A stretch of 64,000 nt of DNA from Paracoccaceae bacterium (GCA_019454225.1 CP075370.1:3405649-3469648), one strand, 5' to 3'. Shown: positions 45,363 to 55,296, counted from the stretch's first letter. Numbers and translations are program-made. The notes: generated by a model not told the origin, from the sequence alone.

Positions 45363-46544
45363 TCAGCGGCAATAGGGCCCATTGCGGTGGCGCGCGGTGT
45401 CGAAATGGAAATGGTCGCTGTGATGGCGGTCGGACCCCGGGCCAAGCGTGGTGCCGAAGATCCCGCAGGCGGCGCGGCGCACCTTCTGCAGCACTTCGCT
45501 GCGCCGGTAGTCACCGAGGACGGACAGCGGCTTGCCGTTGGCAAGGGTTATGCCCGCGATGTCGATGGCACGGCCCCGGCCATGCTCGCTGATACGGGCG
45601 CCCTTGACGTTGTTGCGCGGACGGCAGGCATAATGTGCGGCGATCTTGAGTTCGGCCACACCGGCACGGCCTGCCGCCGGCTTCAGGCCCGTCGCAACCC
45701 ATTGCGTCAGGGCGCGGGCGGTATCGCAGTCGAGCGTGGCGGGAGTGGACAGGCGCACGCCATCCACCTGCGTCACGCGCACCGGCTGGGCGATACCGCA
45801 GCCCTGCACCCTGGAGGTGATGGGCGCCAGCGCGGCCCCCTGGATGCGCGGATCACCGCAAAGTGCACCCTTCTTCTTGGGCACAGTCAGGGCCTTGCCC
45901 GGGTCGATGCGCGGTGCGGCAGCAGCCTGTATCAGGCTTTCGGGCGCAGGGGCCTTGCGGGGCGCTGCGGCGCGGGCCGCCAGATTGCGCGGGCGGGGCG
46001 CGGGACGCGGCGAGACAAGGGCGGCAACCGCCGCGGCCGCCGCGGGCATCCGGGGGACGACGACAAAGGCCGCGGGCACAACGGATTCCAGAGGTGCCAG
46101 GCCGGACGGGCGTGCATGCGGCCGCGGCATGGCGGGCGCCACGGCGACCGGGGCCGTTGCCACAGCGGGACGCAGCAGCGGGCGCGGCACTGCCATGGCA
46201 ACGGGCATGAAGACCGGCGCCCTTGCGTTCGACGCCGACAGCGTGACGGCAAGCCCGCGCGTGGCGCCGAGCGCGCGGGCAGGATCCGCGATCGGTTCCG
46301 GCGCGGCGGACGGGCCGCTCAGGCGGGGTGCCGCGGCGAGCACCGGCAGGACGGGTTCGGTTGGCGCCGACATGGCCGCGGGACCGGCGCGCGGGCGCAT
46401 GACCTGGCGGGGGGCAAGGTCGGTGGCGTGCGAGAAAGCCGCAAGGCGCTCGACCGATGCGGGCCGGGCCAGGGGGCGCAACCCTTCGGCCAGCACCGGC
46501 GGGGCGAGACAGGACGCAAGGGCAAGGGCCAGCAGGAACCGCAT
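45363..46544 (-). CDS. Extensin-like C-terminal domain protein
   Basis: A 393-residue exported protein: signal peptide (MRFLLALALASCLAPPVLAE), a long Ala/Pro/Arg-rich low-complexity region (about 20-225), and a C-terminal extensin-like domain (about 235-393) with ALCGDPRIQGAALAPI, GCGIAQPVRVTQVDGVRL, ISEHGRGRAIDIAGI and HHSDHFHFDTARH. The HxxxxHFHxD pattern is that of a D,D-peptidase/VanY-like metal site, so the domain may be a peptidoglycan peptidase. The gene follows tyrC by 11 nt and precedes dacB by 48 nt. Confidence 0.88.
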   Translation of the reverse strand: MRFLLALALASCLAPPVLAEGLRPLARPASVERLAAFSHATDLAPRQVMRPRAGPAAMSAPTEPVLPVLAAAPRLSGPSAAPEPIADPARALGATRGLAVTLSASNARAPVFMPVAMAVPRPLLRPAVATAPVAVAPAMPRPHARPSGLAPLESVVPAAFVVVPRMPAAAAAVAALVSPRPAPRPRNLAARAAAPRKAPAPESLIQAAAAPRIDPGKALTVPKKKGALCGDPRIQGAALAPITSRVQGCGIAQPVRVTQVDGVRLSTPATLDCDTARALTQWVATGLKPAAGRAGVAELKIAAHYACRPRNNVKGARISEHGRGRAIDIAGITLANGKPLSVLGDYRRSEVLQKVRRAACGIFGTTLGPGSDRHHSDHFHFDTARHRNGPYCR

Positions 46545-46555
46545 GGGCACGAGGA

Positions 46556-47494
46556 TTAGCGGCCCGTGCCCTGCGGTGCAACCGCGCCGGTGCGCCCGAA
46601 ATCGGGGGCGGCGGTATCCTGCCCAGCCTCGATGATCCCGCGCCGGATAGCGCGGGTGCGTGTGAAATAGGCATGCAGCGCCTCGCCATCGCCCATGCGG
46701 ATGGCACGCTGAAGGACGAACAGTTCCTCGGTGAACCGGCCGAGGATGTCCAGCGTCGCCTCGCGGTTCGTCAGGAACACGTCGCGCCACATCACGGGAT
46801 CGCTGGCGGCGATCCGGGTGAAATCACGAAAGCCGCTGGCCGAATACTTGATCACCTCGGAGTTCGAGACGCGGCGCAGGTGGTCCGCCACGCCGACCAT
46901 CGTATAGGCAATCAGGTGCGGGGTGTGGCTGACCACGGCCAGCACGAGGTCGTGGTGGGGTGCGTCCATCTCGTCGACGTTCGATCCCATCGCCTCCCAC
47001 AGGCGGCGCAGGCGCGCGACGGCCTCGGGCGCGGAAAGCTCGGTCGGGGTCAGCAGGCACCACCGGTTCCGGAAGAGTGTCGCAAAGCCGCTGTACGGAC
47101 CCGAATGTTCGGTTCCGGCAAGCGGATGACCCGGCACGAAGGACACGCCCGGGGGAATGTGCGGGGATACCGCGTCGATCACCGCCTGTTTCACCGACCC
47201 GACGTCGGTCACGCAGGCGCCCGGCGCCAGATGCGGCGCGATCTCGGCCGCGATGTCGGCCATGACCCCCACGGGCACCGCCAGCACGACCAGATCGGCA
47301 CCGGCCACGGCCTCGGACGCGGTGGCGGTGACGCGGTCGCAGAACCCGATCTCGACCGCGGCCGCACGGGTGGCCTCGGTCCGGGCGTAGCCCACGATCT
47401 CGCCGGCAAGACCGCCCGCCTTCATCGCATGGGCCATTGAGGACGCGATCAGGCCCAGCCCGATCAGCGCCACGCGGTCATAGATCACGGTCAT
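46556..47494 (-). CDS. tyrC: Prephenate/arogenate (cyclohexadienyl) dehydrogenase
   Basis: A 312-residue NAD(P)-dependent oxidative decarboxylase for tyrosine synthesis. The Rossmann motif is [18 protein letters not shown], with [12 protein letters not shown] (substrate-binding His/Glu) and [14 protein letters not shown]. No ACT domain is present, so feedback control by tyrosine through such a domain is not expected. Its ATG overlaps the hisC stop by 4 nt. Confidence 0.93.
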   Translation of the reverse strand: MTVIYDRVALIGLGLIASSMAHAMKAGGLAGEIVGYARTEATRAAAVEIGFCDRVTATASEAVAGADLVVLAVPVGVMADIAAEIAPHLAPGACVTDVGSVKQAVIDAVSPHIPPGVSFVPGHPLAGTEHSGPYSGFATLFRNRWCLLTPTELSAPEAVARLRRLWEAMGSNVDEMDAPHHDLVLAVVSHTPHLIAYTMVGVADHLRRVSNSEVIKYSASGFRDFTRIAASDPVMWRDVFLTNREATLDILGRFTEELFVLQRAIRMGDGEALHAYFTRTRAIRRGIIEAGQDTAAPDFGRTGAVAPQGTGR

Positions 47495-48576
47495 CGCAGG
47501 CCTTTCCACTGTGCCACCGCATGCGCCACGCGGCGGCAGGCGGATTCGTCGCCCACCGTGATGCGCAGGCAAGCGGGCAGCTTGTAGCCCGAGACGCGCC
47601 GCACGATCAGGCCCTGCCCGCGCAGATAGTCGTCGCAAGCGCCCGCCTCGGCCTCGGAGGCAAAGCGCGCCAGGACGAAATTGGCCATCGAGGTATCGGA
47701 AGGCACGCCCAGTTCGGCCAGTGCGCCAGCCAGCCATTGCCGCATCCGCGCGTTCTCGGCGCGGCAGCGGCTCACCCAGTCCTGATCGCGCACCGCCACC
47801 TCGGCCGTGTCGAGCGCGGCATTCGACAGGTTGAACGGGCCGCGCACCCGGTTGAGCACGTCGATGATGTCACGCGGTCCGTAGCCCCAGCCGACGCGCA
47901 GCCCGCCGAGACCGTAGATCTTCGAGAAGGTCCGCGTCATGACGACATTGCGGCGGTCGGTCGCCAGACCGGCGCCGCCATCATAGCCTTCCACATATTC
48001 CGCATAGGCACCGTCCAGCACCAGGATGGCGCCCGTCGGAATTCCATCCGCCAAGCGTTCCATTTCGCTGTGAGAAATCATCGTGCCGGTTGGATTGTTG
48101 GGGTTCGCGATGAACACCAGCCTTGTCCGATCCGAACATGCCGCAAGGATCGCATCGATATCGGTCGTGCGTTCGCGTTCGGGCACCTCGACCGGCGTGG
48201 CACCTGCCGCAAGCGCCGAGATGCGGTACATCAGGAACCCGTGCTCGGTGTGGATCACCTCGTCGCCCGGACCGGCGTAGGCCTGGCAGAGGAACGTGAT
48301 CACCTCATCCGACCCGACGCCACAGATGATCCGGTCCGGTTCGAGCCCGTGAACCTCGCCGATCGCCTGCCGCAGGGCGGCGTGATCGGTTGACGGATAG
48401 CGGTGCAGGCCGTGGACGGCACGCGCGAACGCCTCCTTCGCGCGGTCCGACGGACCGAAGGGATTTTCGTTCGAGCTGAGCTTGATCGCATTCGACACCC
48501 CGGCCACGTGGCTCGCCCCGCCTTGATAAAGGGCGATCTCGAGAATACCGGGCTGGGGTGTAATGGCTTCGGTCAT
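47491..48576 (-). CDS. hisC: Histidinol-phosphate aminotransferase
   Basis: A 361-residue class II PLP aminotransferase, acting in histidine synthesis and, in bacteria with a tyrC-linked copy, often also in aromatic amino acid transamination. Signatures: [13 protein letters not shown], the PLP lysine in [34 protein letters not shown] and [16 protein letters not shown]. The ATG at 48576 starts the run hisC-tyrC-extensin-dacB; the linkage with tyrC supports an additional role in Tyr/Phe synthesis. Confidence 0.93.
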   Translation of the reverse strand: MTEAITPQPGILEIALYQGGASHVAGVSNAIKLSSNENPFGPSDRAKEAFARAVHGLHRYPSTDHAALRQAIGEVHGLEPDRIICGVGSDEVITFLCQAYAGPGDEVIHTEHGFLMYRISALAAGATPVEVPERERTTDIDAILAACSDRTRLVFIANPNNPTGTMISHSEMERLADGIPTGAILVLDGAYAEYVEGYDGGAGLATDRRNVVMTRTFSKIYGLGGLRVGWGYGPRDIIDVLNRVRGPFNLSNAALDTAEVAVRDQDWVSRCRAENARMRQWLAGALAELGVPSDTSMANFVLARFASEAEAGACDDYLRGQGLIVRRVSGYKLPACLRITVGDESACRRVAHAVAQWKGLR

Positions 48577-48653
48577 GCGTCGCTCCCTGTCGCGCCCGCG
48601 TCATACCTGCGGGGCACCGGCCTGACCAGTGGGAACCGTCGCCCGGCGGGGTG

Positions 48654-50288
48654 CTAGCGTTTCGACTTCTGCATTGCCTCAAGCCGCTTGCGGGCGGCAA
48701 GCACCGCCTCGGCCTCGAACGCGGCGCCGAGGGTCCGATCGTCGCGCAGCGCCGCCATGGCGCGCGCCCTGAATTCGGCCGCCGTCGCCTCGAGGCCGGT
48801 TGCAGACGACAGCGCATGCTGCAGGCCGACTTTCGTGGCCTCGTCGCGCATCTTGCCGGCGACCTCGTTCAGGATGTCGCGCCCTGCCTTGCTGAGCAGC
48901 GTATCGACCGCATCATTGGGAAAGTGCCGAACCATCTGCGACTGGATCGCCTTGAGCGCGGGCCCGCGCTCGACCTCGATCAGGTCCATCAGCGCGTGCT
49001 TCGGCCAGTTCTGGTCGAACTGGGTCAGGGACTTGACCGGCTTGCTGGCCAGAAATCCGCCGGATACCGCGCCCAGCACGGCGTTGATCACATCGTCCGC
49101 GCCCGGCGCCTTGCCCTCGCCCAGCGGCTTCTGCAGAAGCTTGATCGCCTCGGCGGTGGCATTCTTGATGAGTTCCTCGCCCAGTTTCGATTCAAGCACC
49201 TTGTCGACATACTTGAACACATAGTTCGCGGCTGTCTTCGACACCTTCATGGCGAACTTTTCGCCCAGCTTGTTCGTCACCTTCTGCAAGGCCGGGCCGG
49301 TCAGCTTGCCGCCGACAAAGCCCGCTCCGCCGGCGAGCAGCGAATTCGCCACGATCTTCCGAGCCGAAGCCTTGGGATCGAAGGTGTCATTGGCGGTGTA
49401 TTCGCCGATCTCGCCCGCGCCGGTCTTCAGCGCCTCGCAGCCCGCTGCCGCGACCGCGGCGGCCTGGGCCGGCGGCATCCGCTTGGTCGTGATCAGGTAG
49501 CCCGTCGCCAGAACCTCAAGCACGCCAAAACTGACGTCGCGGGTCACGGTCGCGCCGAGCAGGCCGCTTTCGGCGCCCTCGATATACTTCCGGTCGAAGG
49601 CCTGCCATTCCTTCACCGCCTTGTTGATCGCCTGCGAGGCCTTGCGGTGCTGCGCCTCGACCTTCTCCCAGTCGGGCTTGGTGCGGTCGACAAGCGACAC
49701 GAGCTGCTGTGCGGCCCCCCGCGCATCGAGTGCGGCGCGCTCGCTCGGGATGTCGATTCCCTTGCCCATCCGCACCCCGAGACTGACGAGCGCGTTCACA
49801 TATCCTTCCGACCCGTCGGCCGCCTTGTGCATCTCGCGGATGCATTTGCTGATGTTGTCGGCCTCGGTCGTCATGGCGCGGGCACGTTCCAGCATCCGCG
49901 CACGCGCCTCCTGCTCCAGCCGCATCCAGTCCTGCACGGTGATCTGCTTGGGCTTGCCGTTCTCGATCACATGATAGGCTTCGAAGGATGCGATCTCCTT
50001 CTCATAGGCCGAAAGCCGGGGCTGAAGCAGCTTCCACACGCGGTCGCCGGGTTCGATGACGCCGGTCGTGGGCTTCAGCTTGGCCTTGTGACGCTGGAAA
50101 CTCTCGATGCAGGTGACGACGCCCTGGGACATCCTGCCGTCGATCTCCACCGGATAGCCGTTGGCCAGCAGCGCAAGCTGCAGCAGTTCGACATCCTTGG
50201 GCTTGTTGGCAGGTTTTACGGATTTCGATTTCGGATCGCCGACCGGCGCAGAAAGACTGGATGCCACGAGAATACCAATATTGTTCAA
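48654..50288 (-). CDS. Orphan protein with peptidoglycan-binding-like N-terminus and long helical region
   Basis: A 544-residue protein I do not recognise. Residues about 28-90 match a PG_binding_1-like domain (DVELLQLALLANGYPVEIDG, GVVTCIESFQRHKAKLKP). Residues 95-265 are charged alpha-helical, coiled-coil-like (VIENGKPKQ then helices with RARMLERARAMTTEAD, RKASQAINKAVKEW). Residues about 280-430 are hydrophobic and glycine-rich with possible membrane-inserting helices (VLEVLATGYLITTKRM, NSLLAGGAGFVGGKLTG, AVLGAVSGGFLASK), and the rest is helical and Lys/Arg-rich. There is no signal peptide. The start is uncertain: TTG at 50288 or GTG at 50267, neither with a strong ribosome site. It stands alone between hisC and rpsD. 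A toxin or structural protein is possible, unsupported by homology here. Confidence 0.6.
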   Translation of the reverse strand: MNNIGILVASSLSAPVGDPKSKSVKPANKPKDVELLQLALLANGYPVEIDGRMSQGVVTCIESFQRHKAKLKPTTGVIEPGDRVWKLLQPRLSAYEKEIASFEAYHVIENGKPKQITVQDWMRLEQEARARMLERARAMTTEADNISKCIREMHKAADGSEGYVNALVSLGVRMGKGIDIPSERAALDARGAAQQLVSLVDRTKPDWEKVEAQHRKASQAINKAVKEWQAFDRKYIEGAESGLLGATVTRDVSFGVLEVLATGYLITTKRMPPAQAAAVAAAGCEALKTGAGEIGEYTANDTFDPKASARKIVANSLLAGGAGFVGGKLTGPALQKVTNKLGEKFAMKVSKTAANYVFKYVDKVLESKLGEELIKNATAEAIKLLQKPLGEGKAPGADDVINAVLGAVSGGFLASKPVKSLTQFDQNWPKHALMDLIEVERGPALKAIQSQMVRHFPNDAVDTLLSKAGRDILNEVAGKMRDEATKVGLQHALSSATGLEATAAEFRARAMAALRDDRTLGAAFEAEAVLAARKRLEAMQKSKR

Positions 50289-50369
50289 TCACTTCACCAA
50301 GTTGAAAGCGATCTGGAAGCGGGTCAACCTGCAATCGGCCCGCCCGGATAACAATATTTTGATCCGAAA

Positions 50370-50400
50370 CAAAAAAGGGGCAGCGCAGCCGCGCGGCCCC
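50370..50400 (-). terminator. Rho-independent terminator of rpsD (minus strand)
   Basis: On the minus strand a GC-rich hairpin (GGGGC...GCCCC outer stem with inner GCGC pairs) followed by TTTTTTG; about 26 nt beyond the rpsD stop. Confidence 0.85.
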
Positions 50401-50425
50401 CGCATCTGTCGCGGCCGCGGCCGGA

Positions 50426-51046
50426 TCAGTTCTTGGCGTAGTATTCCACGACCAGGTTCGGTTCCATCTGCACCGGATAGGGCACATCACCGAGGCTCGG
50501 CTGGCGCAGCAGCTTCGCCGTCATCTTGTTGTGATCGACTTCGACATAGTCGGGCACATCCCGCTCGGTCAGCGCAACGGCCTCGAGAACGAGGGCGAGC
50601 TGCTTCGACTTCTGGCGCACCTCGACGACATCGCCTTCCTTGCAGCGGTAAGAGGCGATGTTCACCCGCTTGCCATTCACGGTCACATGGCCGTGGTTCA
50701 CGAACTGGCGGGCGGCAAAGACGGTGGGGACGAACTTCGCGCGATACACGATCGCATCGAGGCGCCGCTCGAGCAGGCCGATCAGGTTCTCGCCGGTGTC
50801 GCCGGTCACGCGGGCAGCCTCGGCATAGATGCGCTTGAACTGCTTCTCCGTGAGGTCGCCATAGTAGCCCTTGAGCTTCTGCTTGGCGCGCAGCTGGGTG
50901 CCGAAGTCCGACAGCTTGTTCTTGCGGCGCTGCCCGTGCTGGCCGGGACCGTATTCGCGCTTGTTCACCGGGGATTTCGGACGGCCCCAGATGTTCTCGC
51001 CCATGCGGCGGTCGATCTTGTACTTGGCAGAGGTGCGTTTGGTCAC
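50426..51046 (-). CDS. rpsD: 30S ribosomal protein S4
   Basis: A 206-residue S4: [63 protein letters not shown] with the S4 RNA-binding domain, and [18 protein letters not shown]. The start is GTG at 51046 with AGGAGA 6 nt upstream. It stands alone, outside the alpha operon, with its own promoter (51171-51198) and terminator (50370-50400), an arrangement common in alphaproteobacteria. Confidence 0.97.
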   Translation of the reverse strand: MTKRTSAKYKIDRRMGENIWGRPKSPVNKREYGPGQHGQRRKNKLSDFGTQLRAKQKLKGYYGDLTEKQFKRIYAEAARVTGDTGENLIGLLERRLDAIVYRAKFVPTVFAARQFVNHGHVTVNGKRVNIASYRCKEGDVVEVRQKSKQLALVLEAVALTERDVPDYVEVDHNKMTAKLLRQPSLGDVPYPVQMEPNLVVEYYAKN

Positions 51047-51170
51047 CGCTGATCTCCTTCATGTTGTCGAAGGGCGTTGTCCTTTCCGGGGAACCCCGGC
51101 GACAGGTCCCCGCTTGCGCGGGCCACCAACACCAATGAAAAGCCCCGGTGCAAGCCCGAGACCCGGGCGC

Positions 51171-51198
51171 CATATACGCTTCGCGCGGGGGGAGTCAA
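51171..51198 (-). promoter_or_regulatory. Consensus-like sigma-70 promoter of rpsD
   Basis: On the minus strand TTGACT, 16-nt spacer, TATATG, about 125 nt upstream of the rpsD start; one of the best promoter matches in the window. Confidence 0.7.
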
Positions 51199-51290
51199 CC
51201 GGGGCTTCCGACGCCAGCCCGGGCGATCACAGGCGCCGCACCCCCGCAGGGCACTTGCGCAGGGCAGAGACCGGATCCGAGCCTGCCGTT

Positions 51291-51339
51291 CTCTTCTTTG
51301 TCCAAATACCCGCAGGGGTCCGGGGGCGGCAGCCCCCGG
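51291..51339 (-). repeat. Rhodobacterales-type intergenic element downstream of tgt (hairpin plus conserved tail)
   Basis: On the minus strand CCGGGGGC-TGCC-GCCCCCGG, followed by ACCCCTGCGGGTATTTGG and ACAAAGAAG. The hairpin with a conserved GGTATTTGG-type tail resembles, from memory, an element scattered after genes in rhodobacterial genomes. Only one copy is seen here. It lies 25 nt after the tgt stop and may end its transcript. The rest of the 318-nt gap between tgt and rpsD holds the rpsD promoter; no gene is seen in it. Confidence 0.55.
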
Positions 51340-51364
51340 GGCGGCCGGACTGGTGCCGCGCCGC

Positions 51365-52495
51365 TCAGGGGGGCGGCAGGTCGCCCTCTGCCCGCAGCGC
51401 ATGGAAGCCCGCGACAAAGGCCGCCAGCCGCCCGGCGGTGACGGCATCGCGCAGGCCCTGCATCAGGATCTGATAGTAATGCAGGTTGTGCCATGTCAGC
51501 AGCATGGACCCGATGATCTCATCCGCCTTGACCACGTGGTGCAGGTAGGCGCGGCTGTAGCCCCGGCAGGCGGGGCAGGTGCAGGTGTCGTCGAGCGGGC
51601 GCGGGTCATCCTTGTGGCGGGCGTTCCTGAGGTTGACCTGGCCGCGCGGGGTCCAGGCCTGGCCGGTGCGGCCCGAACGCGAGGGCAGGACGCAGTCCAT
51701 CATGTCGATGCCGCGTTCCACCGCGCCCACGATGTCGTCCGGCTTGCCCACACCCATCAGGTAGCGCGGCTTGTCCTGCGGCAGGAAGCCCGGGGCATAG
51801 TCGAGCACGCCGAACATCGCCTCCTGCCCCTCGCCCACCGCCAGGCCGCCGACCGCATAACCGTCAAAGCCGATGGAGGTGAGCGCCTCGGCACTTTCCT
51901 GCCGCAGGTCGCGGGTGACGCCGCCCTGCATGATCCCGAACAGCGCGTGTCCCGGCCTGTCGCCAAAGGCGTCCCGCGACCGCTGCGCCCACCGCATCGA
52001 CAGGCGCATGGCGCGCGCCACCTCGTCGTCGCTGGCGGGCAGCGCGGGGCATTCGTCGAAGCACATCACGATGTCGGATCCGAGAAGGCGCTGGATCTGC
52101 ATGCTGCGTTCGGGCGTCAGGACATGCTTCGACCCGTCGATGTGGCTGGAGAAGGTCACGCCCTCTTCCGAGAGCTTGCGGAGCGCACCAAGGCTCATGA
52201 CCTGAAAGCCGCCCGAGTCGGTCAGGATCGGACGATTCCAGTTCATGAAGCGGTGCAGCCCGCCCAGCCGTGCCACCCGTTCCGCCCCGGGACGCAGCAT
52301 CAGGTGATAGGTGTTGCCCAGAAGGATGTCCGCGCCGGTGGCCGCAACGCTTTCGGGCAGCATGGCCTTGACGGTGGCGGCCGTGCCGACCGGCATGAAG
52401 GCAGGCGTGCGAATGTCGCCGCGCGGGGTATGGATGATGCCGACGCGTGCCGCGCCGTCGCGGGCCTGCAGGGCAAAGGAGAAGCGTTCGGTCAT
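51365..52495 (-). CDS. tgt: Queuine/preQ1 tRNA-ribosyltransferase
   Basis: Exchanges guanine 34 of tRNAs with GUN anticodons for preQ1 in queuosine synthesis. The 376-residue protein has the catalytic DSGGFQ region, [30 protein letters not shown] and the Zn site (C-x-C-x-x-C with His in [17 protein letters not shown]). The ATG at 52495 is used; the longer open frame is spurious. No queA is adjacent. It diverges from cobS. Confidence 0.96.
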   Translation of the reverse strand: MTERFSFALQARDGAARVGIIHTPRGDIRTPAFMPVGTAATVKAMLPESVAATGADILLGNTYHLMLRPGAERVARLGGLHRFMNWNRPILTDSGGFQVMSLGALRKLSEEGVTFSSHIDGSKHVLTPERSMQIQRLLGSDIVMCFDECPALPASDDEVARAMRLSMRWAQRSRDAFGDRPGHALFGIMQGGVTRDLRQESAEALTSIGFDGYAVGGLAVGEGQEAMFGVLDYAPGFLPQDKPRYLMGVGKPDDIVGAVERGIDMMDCVLPSRSGRTGQAWTPRGQVNLRNARHKDDPRPLDDTCTCPACRGYSRAYLHHVVKADEIIGSMLLTWHNLHYYQILMQGLRDAVTAGRLAAFVAGFHALRAEGDLPPP

Positions 52496-52608
52496 GCCTG
52501 CCCATCGCGCGGACGCCGAGCGAAGGCAAGAGGCTTGGCGGGCCTTCCCCTTGCACGCACCCGCGATATGATCCATCACTCGCCCGCACCCTGCCTGAGG
52601 AAAGCCCG

Positions 52609-53583
52609 ATGCTCGACACGCCCGCAAGACCCACCGAGGAAATTCTGGTCCGCGAGGTTTTCGGCATCGACACGGACATGCGGGTGAAGGGCTTTGCCGA
52701 GGCAACCGACCGGGTGCCCGCGATCGACCCGACCTACAAGTTCGACCCTGACACGACCCTGGCGATCCTTGCGGGCTTTGCCTATAACCGCCGCGTGATG
52801 ATCCAGGGCTACCACGGCACCGGAAAATCGACCCATATCGAGCAAGTTGCGGCGCGGCTGAACTGGCCCTGCGTGCGGGTGAACCTTGACAGCCACATCA
52901 GCCGCATCGACCTGATCGGCAAGGACGCGATCAAGCTGCGCGACGGCATGCAGGTGACGGAGTTCCACGAGGGCATCCTGCCCTGGGCGCTGCGCAATCC
53001 GGTGGCCATCGTGTTCGACGAATACGACGCGGGCCGCCCCGACGTGATGTTCGTGATCCAGCGCGTGCTGGAACATGACGGCAAGCTCACGCTGCTGGAC
53101 CAGAACGAGATCATCACGCCGCATCCGTCCTTCCGTCTGTTCGCCACGTCGAACACCGTGGGGCTGGGCGATACGACGGGCCTGTATCACGGGGTGCAGC
53201 AGATCAACCAGGCGCAGATGGACCGCTGGAGCCTGGTTGCCACCCTGAACTATCTGTCCCATGACGCCGAGACGGCGATCGTCCTGGCGAAAAGCCCGCA
53301 TTACAATACCGCTGCGGGACGCAAGACCATCAGCCAGATGGTGACGGTGGCCGACCTGACGCGCACCGCCTTCATGAACGGCGACCTGTCGACGGTGATG
53401 AGCCCCCGGACGGTGCTGAACTGGGCGCAGAACGCCGAGATCTTCCGCAATGTGGGCTATGCGTTCCGGCTGACCTTCCTGAACAAGTGCGACGAACTGG
53501 AGCGGCAGACGGTCGCGGAGTTCTACCAGCGCTGCTTTGGCGAGGAACTGCCGGAAAGCGCGGCCAGCATGGCGATGAAGTGA
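52609..53583 (+). CDS. cobS: Aerobic cobaltochelatase subunit CobS
   Basis: AAA+ ATPase subunit of the CobNST cobaltochelatase, which inserts cobalt into hydrogenobyrinic acid diamide in aerobic cobalamin synthesis. The 324-residue protein has Walker [10 protein letters not shown], Walker [15 protein letters not shown], and the sensor region [26 protein letters not shown] precedes the ATG at 52609. The partner cobT is 3.2 kb downstream on the same strand; cobN is not in the window. Confidence 0.97.
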   Translation: MLDTPARPTEEILVREVFGIDTDMRVKGFAEATDRVPAIDPTYKFDPDTTLAILAGFAYNRRVMIQGYHGTGKSTHIEQVAARLNWPCVRVNLDSHISRIDLIGKDAIKLRDGMQVTEFHEGILPWALRNPVAIVFDEYDAGRPDVMFVIQRVLEHDGKLTLLDQNEIITPHPSFRLFATSNTVGLGDTTGLYHGVQQINQAQMDRWSLVATLNYLSHDAETAIVLAKSPHYNTAAGRKTISQMVTVADLTRTAFMNGDLSTVMSPRTVLNWAQNAEIFRNVGYAFRLTFLNKCDELERQTVAEFYQRCFGEELPESAASMAMK

Positions 53584-53584
53584 C

Positions 53585-54262
53585 ATGCACCTTGGGCTGA
53601 TCGGCGGGATCGGCCCGGCCGCCACGGTGGCCTACTATCAGCGGCTGTGCCGGGCGGTCGCGGATCGGGGCGGGGTGCTCGACCTGACCATCGTGCAGGC
53701 CGACATCCAGACGCTGATCGCGAACAACCTCGCCGACAGGCGCGCCGAACAGGCTGTCATCTACGCTGCGCTGATCGACCGGTTGGCTGCGGCGGGTTGC
53801 GACTGCGCGGCAATCACGTCGCTTGGCGGGCATTTCTGTTTCGATGAGACGGTCGCCCGGTCGTTGCTGCCCCTGGTCTCGGCGGTCGCACCGCTGGACG
53901 CGCATTTCGTTGCGCAAGGGATCGGGATCGTGGGGCTGCTTGGCACGCGGGTGGTGATGCGCACGCGGCTTTACGGCCAGTTGCGGCAGACGCGCTCGAT
54001 CGCACTGGATGACGAGATCGATGTCTTGGGCCAGACCTATCAGGATGTTGCCGTGGCGGGGGCCTGCACTGCCGCGCAGCGCGCGACCTTCCTCGACGCC
54101 GGGCGGCGGATGGTGGCGGCGGGGGCCGAGGCCGTCGTGCTGGCAGGCACCGACCTGAACCTTGCCTTCGATGGCGCGGAACCCGGCTATCCCGTCATCG
54201 ACGCGCTTGACGTTCATGTTGCGGTTCTGGCGGATCTCGCAACCGGGCGACGCAGTCTCTAG
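53585..54262 (+). CDS. Aspartate/glutamate racemase-like protein lacking both catalytic cysteines
   Basis: A 225-residue Asp/Glu/hydantoin-racemase fold, starting HLGLIGGIGPAATVAYYQRL. Both usual catalytic cysteines appear replaced: the first site (normally PCNT) reads AITSLGGHF and the second (normally GCTE) reads LAGTDLNLAF. Nearby cysteines (CDCAAITS, HFCFD) do not align with either. It is thus either a non-racemase member or inactive. The ATG lies 1 nt after the cobS stop, so it is probably cotranscribed with cobS, a strange partner. Confidence 0.75.
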   Translation: MHLGLIGGIGPAATVAYYQRLCRAVADRGGVLDLTIVQADIQTLIANNLADRRAEQAVIYAALIDRLAAAGCDCAAITSLGGHFCFDETVARSLLPLVSAVAPLDAHFVAQGIGIVGLLGTRVVMRTRLYGQLRQTRSIALDDEIDVLGQTYQDVAVAGACTAAQRATFLDAGRRMVAAGAEAVVLAGTDLNLAFDGAEPGYPVIDALDVHVAVLADLATGRRSL

Positions 54263-54747
54263 AACAGCGTGTCACCGGGAATCGCTGCCGCCTGCCGCAG
54301 CCAGTCCGCGAACTGCATCTGGTCGAGCGATGTATCCTCGTACAGATGAAGATAGCGCATCGCCGGATGTTTCGATGCCTCGGGCGGCATCGGGTGGAGC
54401 GCGCTGCCGGTGAGGAACGCCACTTTCACATAGCGCGCTGTGCAGGACAGGCTGAGCATCCAGCCCTGTCCGGGCACCCCCCAGAAGGGTGCGTTCCAGC
54501 GCACGGCACGCGCAGCATCGGGGACGACTTCGCGCACCAGATCGTCGATGCGGCGACCCACCGTTGATTTCCAGCCAGGCATTGCCGCGATATAGGCGGC
54601 TACCGGAGCCTCGCCGTCTGCCTTGGCGATCTGCGGGTTACCCCCGGTCAGAAGGCGGACGGTGCCGGGTTCGATCGGCGGCAGGGGCCGGGGTTTCCAG
54701 GGCTTGCGGACCCGCGGCGCGCGATCTTTCTCACCATTCTCGGCCAT
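54259..54747 (-). CDS. DUF1801 domain protein
   Basis: A 162-residue cytosolic protein with the DUF1801 (YdhG-like) fold: VAAYIAAMPGWKSTVGRRIDDLVREVVPDA, VRWNAPFWGVPGQGWMLSLSCTARYVKVAFLTGSAL. A Lys/Pro-rich N-terminus (RVRKPWKPRPLPPIEPG) precedes it. AAGGGG precedes the ATG at 54747. Its stop shares the four bases CTAG with the convergent racemase-like stop. Function is unknown. Confidence 0.85.
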   Translation of the reverse strand: MAENGEKDRAPRVRKPWKPRPLPPIEPGTVRLLTGGNPQIAKADGEAPVAAYIAAMPGWKSTVGRRIDDLVREVVPDAARAVRWNAPFWGVPGQGWMLSLSCTARYVKVAFLTGSALHPMPPEASKHPAMRYLHLYEDTSLDQMQFADWLRQAAAIPGDTLF

Positions 54748-54879
54748 GTCACCCCTTCCCCGTCGCGAGCGGCCGTCCCTGGCCATAGCAGCGGGCGCAG
54801 TCTTGCACCAAACAGCAACCTTGTCAGCGGCCGCCGCATCACGGGTTGCAGCCCGGTCGCACCGGGGCGGTGATTTTCG

Positions 54880-54906
54880 ATCTGCCTACTTTATCGGCAG
54901 ATTTTT
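54880..54906 (+). terminator. Hairpin with U tract just before a small secreted-protein gene
   Basis: ATCTGCC (54880-54886), 9-nt loop, GGCAGAT (54896-54902), then TTTT; on the plus strand it ends 18 nt before the start at 54925. No plus-strand gene lies directly upstream, so it may be an attenuator in that gene's leader. Confidence 0.6.
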
Positions 54907-54924
54907 CGGCGTAGAATCCGATTC

Positions 54925-55296
54925 ATGTGCGGTATGAAAACCATGTGGTTTCTGGCGGCACTCGCCGCGGCATATTCGCCGGCGGGTGCGCATGTGACCG
55001 GCACCGGGGCGGGACAGATGGATTTTGCCGACTGCGCCGGTCGCTATTCGGCGACAGTCGAGCATCTTTGGCTTTTCGATGGCGCCCTGTCGGTAGAGGC
55101 GGAGCGGCGGCGCGATGCCTTCGCCGATCTGGTTGCGGCATTTCCCGATCCCGCCGCGGCCCTGCATCGCCGCGTCGCCGCCAAGGCGGCGCAGCGCGCC
55201 CTGTGGGACAGGGCCAGCTTTGCGGGCGATGCGCGGGCCGCGCGCCTGGCCCGCAATTGGCTCGCAGCCTGCGACAGTCTGTTGCCAGGCATCTGA
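54925..55296 (+). CDS. Small secreted protein, two-cysteine type
   Basis: A 123-residue protein with a signal peptide (to about AGA at residue 22) and a mature helical domain with one cysteine in FADCAGRYSATVEHLWL and one in the final helix LARNWLAACDSLLPG. It resembles the next gene in size, signal and cysteine placement (CAxxY/W then a late Cys), so the two are probably tandem paralogues. The start is uncertain (ATG 54925 or the later MKTMWFL at 54934). No ribosome site is clear. Unrecognised family. Confidence 0.7.
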   Translation: MCGMKTMWFLAALAAAYSPAGAHVTGTGAGQMDFADCAGRYSATVEHLWLFDGALSVEAERRRDAFADLVAAFPDPAAALHRRVAAKAAQRALWDRASFAGDARAARLARNWLAACDSLLPGI

